The notes beneath the pieces are model-generated. The model had not been told where the DNA came from. It ran no database searches and was given only the letters and a program-made list of their open reading frames with translations. From contig CM054116.1 in assembly GCA_028673005.1 (NCBI GenBank), positions 73,173,315-73,237,314 of the forward strand: a DNA stretch of 64,000 nt, given 5' to 3'. How positions within the stretch are numbered: position 1 is the stretch's first letter; every line of letters begins with the position of its first letter. This document shows, piece after piece, positions 1-11,500 of the stretch. Made by a program: the position numbers and the translations under genes. This DNA is from Tanypteryx hageni (lineage: Eukaryota > Arthropoda > Insecta > Odonata > Petaluridae).

Positions 1-760
1 AGTTTCTAAACGAGACTACTGGGATAGGCCATGTTAGCCACACAGTAAAAAATTATTAAGCTAATAATTTATGCAATAGCTACATTTAGGATTCTATGAG
101 AAGCAAAAAACATCTTAGGCAACTAAGGATGGAATTGCAAGTTAGATAAGGTGCTTTATTAAATAACAATGCACAACCAAATGCAGTTATGCCTTTCAAA
201 ATGAGGATCACTCCCTCTAGCTTCTTTAGTTCGGTATCCTCCACAAGCAGGGGAATACCACCCAATTAACGAATTTTAAAAAGTGATAAAAATAATGACA
301 TACTTTTACAAATTAGTAAATTTCATAAGTTACTGTATCTTTGCATTGTACACTAGGAATTACAGGTGTGAATATTAATCATATGAGTAGAATTCTTAGT
401 GAGAGTGGCTTTTCAACTTCACATAATTTCTGGCAAAGATCATAAAGAAATGAATGCCTTGATTAGTGATGCCCAAAAAATGACCCACCTTATGCATAAC
501 AATTCAAGGAAACTATGTAACAAAATGAAAATTACAAAAACAATGTTTTGTCTTTACATCCCTATTCCCATAATAGATAAATACATTTTAAACAAATTGG
601 GCACTACTGACCCACAACGAAATCCTTTAGTTTCCTTAAATAATTCTTCAACCCAATTTTCAACTGGGTGTGGCCTGTAAAGTGCGGAATTGGGATATGT
701 GGTGCACTATGGCTAAGACACCACTGCTTTAGGTAATTAATGATATTTTTTAGGCTGATT
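1..760. other. Intergenic, nothing recognised
   Basis: AT-rich sequence. Short open frames show no family likeness. AATAAA-like motifs occur on both strands, but no gene can be attached to them. Confidence 0.5.
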
Positions 761-771
761 ATACTAATTGG

Positions 772-1131
772 GGGGGGGGTGTCAGTGGTGTAGTGGTAAG
801 GGTGTTGGCCTGTTACGCTAAGCGGCACTGGGCATGAATCCTGCAAAAGTGGGATTTTTTCCAAGGTCGCCCATCCCCCTACTTGTACTGTTTGAGACCA
901 CACAAAAGTCAATGCTCCGTCCTTTGGAAGGGACGTTAAAAAGTTGGCCCCCTTGGTGCTCTTCGCAAAGAATAGACAAATGCCAGCACCAGGTTTCATT
1001 CCTCCCTTCTGTGTGTGTCCGATGTGGAAGTCAACGGGAAACCACAACACCATGTATGTATATTCCGTAGTCAAAACCAATCAATGAATTGGTTGGGCCT
1101 GTCATAAGACAACATTAGAATGAATGAATGA
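772..1131 (+). mobile_element. tRNA-derived SINE with 11-bp target duplication
   Basis: The element begins with a G-run. A tRNA-like head follows at about 781-845: an A-box-like tggtgtagtggtaaggg at 786-802 and a B-box-like gggcatgaatcctg at 830-843. The body is unrelated, and the 3' tail is a (GAAT)n run at about 1117-1131. The 11-bp repeat atactaattgg flanks it at 761-771 and 1132-1142, marking a LINE-mobilised insertion. Open frames across it are not coding. Confidence 0.82.
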
Positions 1132-1142
1132 ATACTAATTGG

Positions 1143-2801
1143 AATTATTGTCAGAGCTAAATCTAATAACTTGAACCAAAATTTAGTCTCGTATCTGTAT
1201 CAGAGGATAAGCAAATGGTATACTTTAACAAGTGTATTCGATTCTGGAAACTATTTTTTACAAAAATGAAGTTTTACTCTCCGTGGTCAAAACAAAATGC
1301 TACCAGTAATGGAAGTAATTGCCTTTTACAGCTCATGCCAAAAATAAAAAAAAGAAAGCCTTTATAAAATACAGAGATAAACAAAGTTCTAATTACCTGC
1401 ATAAAAAATTCTATATACATACATAAATTACAAATGATTTGGCAATAACTTACGAAGTCTCAGTTTGAGTCATCATATGCCAGATTAACTAGGGTGCGGT
1501 GTGATTAGACAGGACCCCACAGAGACACTAAGCAGTATGGGAAAAGGGGAGGAGGCTTGTGAAAATATTTTGCACCTGGGATGCTGAGTGCCTTAATCAC
1601 TTCATTAAATACCATCATCAGATAAAGGTCAGCAAAATAATATGTACATAGTGAACATAGAATTGTTATTTTTACCAGTATATGTATAATCAAACACACT
1701 GAGAAAAGGTAATTTGATATTATTGTAGTTATAATGTCATTTAAAATTGTATTCAGAAGTCAAAATCACGTCCTAATTACCAGTCATTTAAAAAATCATT
1801 GACTAAGGCATCTTTCAATCCCCTTATATTGCCATTTTCCATTCTTAAATTAAATCCAGCTACTCCCCTGTAAAAAATTATTTTAAAGTTGAAAGATATT
1901 GAACGAGCAAAAGATTATAATTTTTTCAGTATAACAAACTTTCATCCAGCTTTCAATATCCAAAGAAAATAATTCCAAGTAATCCCAATGAAGTGGCAAT
2001 TATTTTCCACATGCATAAAATAATATTGTTTATAAAATGTTGCACTTAACACGCTATCCTCTATTCTGACAAGCAATAATGGCATGATTCTTTTTATGCC
2101 ATTTCCCCTCATAATAAAAGCTACACTTGATGTATGCTGCTAAATTGAAGATAATGATGTCTTTTACGGCTGTATTACAAATGGAAAATGAAGACTAAAA
2201 TCTATACATGGCAAATGCAGTTTCACATCAAATCTCATCATATTCAGCAAGAAAAGCCAATGAATTACTTTTATTTCTGACACTTTTAGCAAGATACTAT
2301 AAAGGCATAAATAATAAAATCAATTCAGTTAGTGTAAATTCAAGTTTTATTTAAAATAAAATTCAATACATTGTGATAGAAGAAAATAAAATCACTAAGT
2401 TACCAAAAATATTTACAGGTGGTCATCCTATGTCAGCTTAGCAGCCTTCGAAAATAAACCTCATATACTAAATGACATTTTTTCTTCATCTACAGCAAAC
2501 ATGTCAAACTGGCTACCCCTTTTTGCGGCCAAAATACCGTCTCAAATAAATTGAGAATTTACATATTTTTTAGTAAAAAGGAGAAAATATTTGTTCTTAG
2601 TTATTAAGGTACAATTAGAGCATTTCTGAATTATTTTTTTACAAACCAGACGTCAAATTCTCTAGAAAAAAAATCTATTTTTATAATTATGGAGAGCATT
2701 AAACTAGTCATAATGCAGCCTCATAGAGTTTGGCATGCCTGAATAGCATGAAATATTTACCTAAGCCAAGTTCTGATGATGGGCATGTGTTAGTGGCATA
2801 T
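1143..2801. other. Intergenic AT-rich stretch, nothing recognised
   Basis: No coding likeness, clear repeat or RNA gene seen. Confidence 0.5.
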
Positions 2802-2804
2802 ATT

Positions 2805-3647
2805 GGGTTGAGTGAATAAAAAAATAAGCAAATGCTTATGCTTAAGAGTTCTATCACTTTTTAAGCAAATGCTTGATTTGGGATGAATAAAAAAATAGCA
2901 TTTGCTTATTTTTAGGATTTTTCTTAAGCATTTGCTTAAAATTGTGTGAATAAAACTGAACTTTTGCTTAATGCTTTAAGTATATATGCTTCAACTTTTT
3001 TAGTGAGGTAAAGGGCTTACTAAGATATTTCTAAGTACTCTATTTTCATTATAATAGATCCCAAATATAAATATGGTTGTTTATGGTGACATGAAAGGTT
3101 AAAAAATACGAGAAAAGTTTCAACAGCCAACAGTTATAAAAATTTATATTGTTTCTCTGAAGAAAATGATAAGTATATTCAAATCTGTTACTCGGAGAAT
3201 ATCAAGAGATACATGGCGGAGCACCGTCTTCCAAACAAAGATAGAAATATTTTTAAGTTACTTAAGTGATCCCGGATTTCAAATAGAAGTTGGGGAAGAT
3301 CACCACGTAAAATGCACAACTGTATGCAAGACAGTAAAATTTGTGGCGTCTAAAATGGCAAATGACTGGATAAAATGACTAAGTAATTGAATAAAAATGC
3401 ACCCATGATGTGATATTATCGAATTGTTATAAAAGAAAGCTTAAATAAATTATTAAATAAGTTTTAAAAAATATTACCCAAACATATTTGTTTTTAGTTT
3501 GAAATTCAATTATGTAAAACTTTAAATGTAAACAAAAACAAGCGAGGGAAGAGTTGCAAAGAGCTTCCTTCCGTAAAATTTAAGCATTTGCTTAAAACCG
3601 AGTAGCAAATGCTTATAAGCAAAAGCAAACTTTTATTCACTCGACCC
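2805..3647 (+). mobile_element. PIF/Harbinger-like DNA transposon, non-autonomous
   Basis: Terminal inverted repeats GGGTTGAGTGAATAAAA (left) and the complement of GGGTCGAGTGAATAAAA (right) are flanked by ATT on both sides, a 3-bp duplication as in PIF/Harbinger. The ends carry many copies of the palindrome AAGCAAATGCTT or close variants at about 2828, 2862, 2899, 2925, 3582 and 3604, arranged as subterminal repeats. The interior keeps a transposase remnant at 3166-3378. Confidence 0.72.
3166..3378 (+). pseudogene. Harbinger-type transposase N-terminal remnant
   Basis: A 70-residue open frame contains FLSYLSDPGFQIEVGEDH and TTVCKTVKFVASKM, resembling the helix-turn-helix segment ahead of the DDE nuclease in Harbinger transposases (pattern: L-x-DPGFQ-x-x-VGE...STV-x-RTV-x-x-V). 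The catalytic domain is absent. It sits inside the 2805-3647 element and ends DWIK just before a stop, so it is a deletion relic. Confidence 0.6.
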
Positions 3648-3650
3648 ATT

Positions 3651-5290
3651 ATTTAAATTTTAAAGAAAATTAATAAGAATTGTAAAAAAAAAACATTTTA
3701 CTGGCAACTTTTATTCCATTCCGATTACTTCCATAAGTAATGCCCAACCCGTGAAATTTTAACGCACGAAAATATTTGTTTGATAACATAGAAAGAATCA
3801 TGCCTTACTTCTAATATCACACAAACAGAAAGTCAACATTTATATTTAACGGCTTCTTAATTACAGCGAATGCCAAATTCTTTCTTTTTCGACTGCCGTT
3901 TTCATTCAGTTACTAACTGTAAGAGAATTAATTCGTTTACCTTTTAAAGTTTCCACAAAACATAATTCACTTGAGTAGATAGGTAATCTCGATGGAGTAA
4001 TTTGTGATGGAGCCGTATATACTGCTTCCATGACATTCCATCATACATGCATTAAAATTTGTGAATGATCAAGTTCAACTTCTGCTCGCTCCAATTTCAA
4101 AACGCGACTTAATGATACACCTTTAACAAAAATTAGGCCCTATGAAAAAGAATCAATTGCCGTTTTATTGGGCTAATAAAATCACGATTACTCAGTGCAG
4201 CTGAAATTCATTCCCATCTTCCAGATTTCAACTCATCCAAAGTCCTGATATCTTTGAGGCAGGCTACAGGAATTCCTAAAAAGCATCACAAGTTTAGTTA
4301 ATCAAGGATTTTAACGAGATTAATAACTTGGTTAAAATAGTATTATAATGTAATCCACGACTAGGACATAGTTGACAATACAATTCACTCATTACATAAG
4401 ACAACTTAAAATAGCCAAAATTTACACAAATTGGTTAATTTTACGAATTTATTCATGTATTATTCTGATAATAACTTTCAACTAATTTATAAAATAGAAA
4501 TAGCATTTCTCTCCGAAAAGTCTTACCTAGAAAAAAGAAGTGAATTACAAGCAAAGAAAATAAATCTGGTAATTTCTATAGTAACAGGACAAAATATCTT
4601 TTATTTTAAAAACTACATTTACAACTAAAATTACCTTCGGTATAAATACACTGGACCAAAAGTCATTACAGAAGTCAACATATTTAACCGTCTATTCTTT
4701 GAAGACGTTGAAGAATACCAGCGCTTCTGATACTTTTTAAGAGAAATAAAAAATCAACGTCGAAAAAATAAATTGCAACTATTCCACTCACAAAAAATCT
4801 TTTAAACAAAGTAATAAAGGCATTGCGACAGTAACAATGATCACCACTTACAAAATTTCTCCACAAGACACCGATATCCTTCGCAGAAGACGCCATCCAC
4901 AGAATTTCCGAAGTCAAAACTACTACTTTCGGACCTATTATTTCTGAAATAATAATTTCTTTCAACAGCTTTCAAACGATATACAAGATTTACTGAGAAG
5001 TGTCCATAATAACAAACCACCAGTATTTATAAAATGTTTTCTTAGCCTTTAATTTTCTATACTCACACTAAAATCCATTCACTGATTATAACACAACGTA
5101 CGATTTGCCACAAGGGAAACGAAAATGCGTCAATTCCCGCGCAATGCATTTTGGTATTGAATGGTATGGATCCGCCATGATGTCTGTTAGGAAAACGAGC
5201 TCAACAGACATGTTCGGATATAGTATTTTTATTATTGTGACTGGGTGTGAGTGAATTTTCATCATGGGAACGATATAAGGCAACTGAGGG
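3651..5290. other. Upstream flank of E(Pc), nothing recognised
   Basis: AT-rich flank. Two minus-strand open frames (4684-4965 and 5086-5386) show no recognisable family and are probably chance. Confidence 0.45.
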
Positions 5291-5388
5291 ATAATTTGGT
5301 GCGGGGTTTTTACCCTTCGCTACCCTCTTAAGGGACGTTACAGCATCCCTTTCTTCGTGTCCGATGTGTTCATAGTCTGTCAACAAAA
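5291..5388 (+). promoter_or_regulatory. Presumed E(Pc) 5' leader/promoter
   Basis: The stretch immediately before the ATG is less AT-rich than its surroundings and has no TATA box. The start context CAACAAAA-ATG suits arthropod translation initiation. The transcription start was not located, so this is an inference from position. Confidence 0.35.
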
Positions 5389-5541
5389 ATGAGCAAGCTC
5401 TCGTTTCGGGCTCGGGCGCTGGACGCCGCGAAGCCCATGCCTATTTACATGTCAGAAGAACTTCCTGATTTACCTGACTACTCGGCAATCAACAGGGCAG
5501 TGCCCCAAATGCCGAGTGGAATGGAAAAAGAGGAAGAGTGT
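5389..5541 (+). CDS. E(Pc): E(Pc) exon 1 (initiator exon, aa 1-51)
   Basis: It encodes the MSKLSFRARALDAAKPMP start and the NRAVPQMPSGMEKEEEC segment of the EPcA domain. The donor is gtaagt at 5542, phase 0. Reading on into the intron leaves the family alignment and stops at 5578. Confidence 0.95.
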
Positions 5542-8500
5542 GTAAGTACAATTACTAAGAAGTTTTGTTGTAGAGCATGATTGGTCGGCCATATTGGAAT
5601 GGCGGATATTCAAACATGTCGAGGCAAACTTGTATAGCATATCGTCACGAGGTGATGTTTACGTTTAATATGCCCATGACAACCTGATGCCCGCTGTCAT
5701 ACAATCAAAATAATTATTAAATCGTTAAAAACCGACCGACACTCAAGTTTTAGCACTTAAAATACTATGTTCTGTTGCTATTATATGAATTCATTTAATA
5801 TCTCACGTTTTCCATTGTATATTTCGCTCGTTTTTCGAAGTATAATGTATGTCATTTTAATGACATGTGATAATCAAATATATTTACTGAGAAAGGACGA
5901 TGGCAGATAAACTACTTTTGTTTAATATAAAAATTTGGTAATATTTTAAGGTAACTGTCCTGTATGTTGTAAATATGCAGTAATCCCATAAATATGATTA
6001 AAATGGAAAGAACATGACATTTTTAGAATCACTATATTATATTCTCTGAATTTTGTGTTGCACTGCTTGAAAAGCTATTTGTTTACACCTTGGATAGCGG
6101 TAATTGAACCTTCAAACACAGTAGTGCAACGTTGACAATAGTCTAATCCGATGTCTTGGTTTATGTTGCTACATTATTATCCAATTTTAAAACCAGGTTA
6201 AACCTTTTGTAATTAGCTGTTTATGATGTTAAATTTAACGGACAAATAATTTGTTGATGTTATCTTATGTGGCGATAAAGAATGATTGGACGAAACTTGT
6301 TGAGCCTGTCAAACCAGTGAATGATTTAATGATTTGTTTTTCAAACCAAGTAAACAAATATATTTAATGATTTATTTTGGTGTGGATACTAATTCGTGAC
6401 TGTTGAATAATCATAGGAACATCATCTTCAGAGAGCTATCTGTACTGGACTAATCATTCCAACCCCTGACGTGTATGATGTGGCTGATGAAGAAACCTTT
6501 AACAGAACCTATACTGCAGATTATAAAATTCCTAGGCAATTGATTCACATGCCACGTAAGTTTCACAGGGTTTTTATTAAATGTTTGACAGTGGTATTCG
6601 TTGAACTTTTAGGCAATCATTTCCTGATAAAATATTTGGTTGGTAATATACGAGGTCATGGGGATTTGTTATTAATTTATTTTGTTGGGAAAGAAAACAC
6701 TTGAAGTCATTACAATAAAGGAGTACCTTGAAGAAGATCATCTTATATGCTTATATACTCTTTTAAGCATTTGCCATGGAACAAGACATCCCAGATTATG
6801 ACATGGACTCTGAAGATGAAAGATGGGTAAATGCACAGTCGAAAAAGATGGAAATTACTGCTTTGAAGGTATGAACAATTGGTATATAATTTAATTTGTG
6901 TGTTGAAGGACAAAAATAGTGCTGAAAGTTAACATTTACAGTTAATATGTCTTATGATTTATATTATACTTCTTTTTCAGTTTGAAGAAATGATGGATAG
7001 ATTAGAAAAAGCAAGTGGCCAAACAGTTGTCACGTTGCAGGAAGCCAAAATTTTGTTGAAAGAAGATGATGACCTTACGATTGCAGTTTATGATTATTGG
7101 CTGAATAAACGACTTAAAACGGTAATCTATTTTATTCATGATCCCTGTTTATTTGTTCTGTTAAATATTATAAATTCATTAGAATGTAATGAATTGTAAG
7201 ATATTTTAAATCAACTTACATTTTTTGTAGTTGATGCTCAATTTTTTCTCAATATATAACAAAAATTCCATTTAGTAATGAAATTTGGTGTTTATTATAT
7301 TTTAATATTCTTTGAATAGAGATATATAGTGACATTATTTTTTGATAATTTTGAATGATTTCTTGGACCAATCTGGAGGGATTTTTGTAAGATTTGTCAT
7401 GATTTATGGCTCTTTGAAAAGAGGTGAACTAATAGTTTAATTTAATATATGTTATTATTGCTGGTTGGTTACAACTAATATGTAGCCCAAGTCTTTTATA
7501 AATATAATATTGTTTTCAATTTACTCGTTATATGTTACAGCAACACCCACTCATTCCTCAAATGAAGTCTGAAGGGCGTGTAGGATCAGGAGGCTCGGCT
7601 GCTGGAGGTTCTTCGGCATCGGCTGCTAGCAATCCATACCTTGCATTCCGAAGGCGTACAGAGAAGATGCAAACTAGAAAAAATCGTAAGAATGACGAAA
7701 CATCGTATGAAAAGATGCTGAAGCTTAGGCGAGATTTACTTAGAGCCACAACAATACTTGAAATGGTAAAGAGACGAGAAAAGCTGAAAAGGGAGTATCT
7801 TCATCTCTCAATAGAAGTCTTTGAGAAGAGGCAAGTGTTATTTTTGTTTTGTAAATTCAATTAATGTTGGAAGTAAGGATGATTAACTTGTTGCGCATTA
7901 ATATTCTGCATGGATTTTTTGAATGCTGTGATACCTACATATTTTAACTACATTACTTATTATGTACCTCTTGTTGAATAATTATTTTAAAAATGAGGTA
8001 GCATATAGAATAAGTCAATTGTATTCCATGGTGTACCTAGCAACTTAAAGTGTTTTAAATATTATATCTATAAAGCATCAATTTATTCTTGTGGGAATAT
8101 GATTAATAAATGTAATTAAAATGGGCGAATGATCTTGTTTCTTAAAAATGTATTTTATATTTTGTTTTAAATTTCGTTTTAACAGGTATAATGCAGCAGA
8201 CTTCTGTGGACAGCTGTTGGCTGAGCTAATGGCTAAGAGCAACCGGCCAGCATTTGCTCCTCTCTTTAGTAATCAATTTGGTATGAATCAGAATTGGGCG
8301 AACAAAGTATCCAGTAAGGTGAGAACAAGATAGTTTTCTAAGATTAATTAAAGATAATGCAAATCTATGATATCAAGCATTCAAAGGGATTACATTTCAT
8401 ACAATAATATTAATCCATATGTCTCAATGGGAAGCATATGCCGACATTCCATTTTTTCTGAGGGTTTTGCTTTAGTAACAGTTTTAGTTTAGTATATTGT

Positions 8501-11500
8501 TACATTAGGTCATCCAAATTTAGGACCTTGTTGTATTTATCAGAAATTGCGGAACGTCTTGACAAAGACATTTCATGTAATAAAAAAATCTGTTTTTTGT
8601 TTTCAGAAATAGCATTCATATTTATGCCTAGCTATTAGTTCTCTCCATAATGTTATTTCATAGTAATTATGTACATCATTTACTTATTTATTAATATTTC
8701 ACGTACAGCACACAAAGGGCCAATTTACAGTGAACAAAACTCATCAAAAAACTAACATAAACATCCATGTCTTAGGTGATCTTTGTATCCGTTAGCAGAT
8801 ACTCGAACCCCCTGTCTACCAAGGCTGATGAATGGAAACATTTTGTAGACAGGTTCTTTACATTTATGGTTTATAAACTGGCATTTTCTATTATAATTTT
8901 TTTTTCTGTTAAATTTAGTTATAATACAGCTTTTGTGAATATCATTTCTGCTTATTGGAAGAATTCTATAGTCAGACCCTGATTTAGCACCACCATTTGT
9001 CCATTACTGACATTGGTGCTAAAGTGTGGGTAGTGCTAAATTGAGGTATATGCTTGCTCTATGTAATCATAAGACGGAAGTTCTGTTCACAGCAATTCAT
9101 GGGCGGTATGTGAGGGTGGCACTATATAGGGGGTGCTAAATTGGGGTATGACTGTGTAATGAGAATGAATTTTGATTTATATGCATAAACAAGATATAGC
9201 TACAGGATAATACATTCTTTTATAGAATTTAATCGTTTAATTGCAGCCAAGTCGCGACATAGGTTTTGAAGATATTTTGAAATATTTACTCAGGTTTATA
9301 TTCATAAGGTTAGATTTTATTATAGTTAGTCTTGATTAATTGGACACTGTAATGTTGAATTGATTTTTGATTAATTGGACTTTGTGAGTGGTGTTGAATT
9401 GATGTATAAATCAGAGATTAGGATTATTATATAAGCATCTCTTGATTTGTTGGAGACTATTTGTATTTGTTAGGATTTTAACGATCTGTAAATTATCAAC
9501 TTCTTCATTTCTATTAGTTGTTTTATGCAGTTGATGGTTAGTGGAGCTATGTTTGTGCAATTTCTTACTATGGTTAGAGATGATATTCGACCTTTTTAGT
9601 TAATTTTGTAGTATTAGTCCATCTGTATTTGATAAATGTGTACTCTTTATAGCATATTATTCTTTAGGCCATTGGTTCTCAAATGGTGCCGTGGCACACA
9701 CATGCCACAGTAGGTATTTAGGGGTGCTGCAAAAAACTTTGTTTAGTAAATAAATCAATGATTTGCATATGTTGGTGGGTAATTAGGGCAATAATTTTTC
9801 TTCTAATAAATTATGTAGTAACATCAACAAATGGATGTGTCCAAAGGTTGTAATATCCACATCTAAAAATATATAAAGCTTGTCACAAGGCTGAGATGAT
9901 GCGAAACTCTTTATCTTTGAAAGTGTGCCACAGGTCAAAAAAGTTAGAGAACCACGGCTTTAGGCTATCTAAACATTTCACAATAACATAGTTGTTAGCT
10001 AGCATCCATATTCTCTTAATATCCTAAAATACAAATACTAATACTATCTTATGGTTACTTCCATTTAAGTTGATAGTATGAAATTCAACAAAAATCTGCA
10101 ATAGGAAATTTTAATGTCTAGTAAGCATGGTATTTTATTAACTTGAGTAGTGTGCTCCTTAGTCAAATCAGGGATACAATTTTTATTCTGATCTGACTCT
10201 TATGTTCAGTTTTGCAAAACAAATTCTTCTACCGTTCAATTATCATATGTACAAACATTATGTGAAGGTGAAAATTAGGTGAGCAATATTAGTCTCATTT
10301 AACATGCAGCCTACATAAATTTATCTATCTATATCATGTATCTATATTGGTGGTAAGCAATATATTTGTATCAGGACAAAGTGCTTTGCAAAGAGATACC
10401 AAGTTTATGGATGATAATTTGTAAGATTTTCATTAGTATTGTAATCACCAGAAAATATGATTTTGTTTGGCCAAAGTATTCATCTTTCTTGAAAGCGGGG
10501 TATATGTGGATGTTATGGAATTGTTGTTTGTGTTTCTGGGCCTTTGAAAAAGTCCATAGCCAATCTTGATAGTTTGATACACAACTTAAAGTTGTTTTTC
10601 AAAGCTTGGGTCACAGCCCAATACTGGGTCGCACGTCTCATAAGGGAAAACTGAGCACCAGCTGAAATATATCAAAAATAGCGGAACAAAATGCTCTTAT
10701 TAGATAAATGCCTGTGTTTAGGTATGTATTGCTTTTTATTGAGAGTTACTGAAATCTGAGTACAGAATATGCTCTTCTTCAAGTTGCTCTCCCTTCCACT
10801 GGGTCACAAATCGTTCCGCTTGGTTGCTACATAAGAAGTTTGACAAACTCACCTAAAGAATTCAATTTCTAAAGTCCGCATTAGTATAAGGTTTATGAAT
10901 TTTTGGTGTTAATTTTTTTTCAATCCTTGAGGTTTGATATATTAGAGCTTGGCTGTATTTTGTTATCTTGATCAGCAATTACTGAAGTGTGGTCACTGCT
11001 AACTTGTGGTCCCTAGAGATTTTCAGTCAGCCATTTTTATTTTTGAAATGTATTAGTACAGACAGCAACTTATGTTATGAGAAACTCTTTCGTATATGCA
11101 TTATTTTATGAAAAAATTTACTCTTAAAGTTACTACGTTTTACTTTTATATAATTACTAATCCTTAGTACACATTTATGGTGAATTTGACTTGATATCGC
11201 TACTACTTGGTGCAGTCTGTATGTCGAGTGTGACAGCATGTAATTTCTTAAAAAATTTCTAATGCCAGTCAGCAAAGCTTATATAATATTGTTTGATGTC
11301 ACTGCTATTACCATATGCACTTGCATTGACATAACAGCTCAGTAAATTTAGTAGTGAATTATAGCATCAACACTACATTTTTCAATAGTAGCAAAGAATC
11401 TGTACTTGTACAGAAATTTAATGAAAAGTAACACAATTATGGCTAATCATGCAGGGAAGGGTAGTTGCAACAGAAATTATGGGAAAGAAAAGAGAAAATT

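Noticed and set aside
161..280. Minus-strand frame (SPACGGYRTKEARGSDPHF) near the left edge
   Set aside because: It looks codon-like, but it has no start, no clear splice acceptor and no family match, and it ends in stops. Not enough to call an exon.
604..1080. 158-residue minus-strand open frame
   Set aside because: It spans the tRNA-derived SINE and its flank, and its sequence is the translation of repeat DNA with no family likeness.
7831..7840. GT donor at 7835 for exon 5
   Set aside because: It would add one codon plus a phase change and shift exon 6 out of frame; the GC donor keeps the conserved EKRYN.
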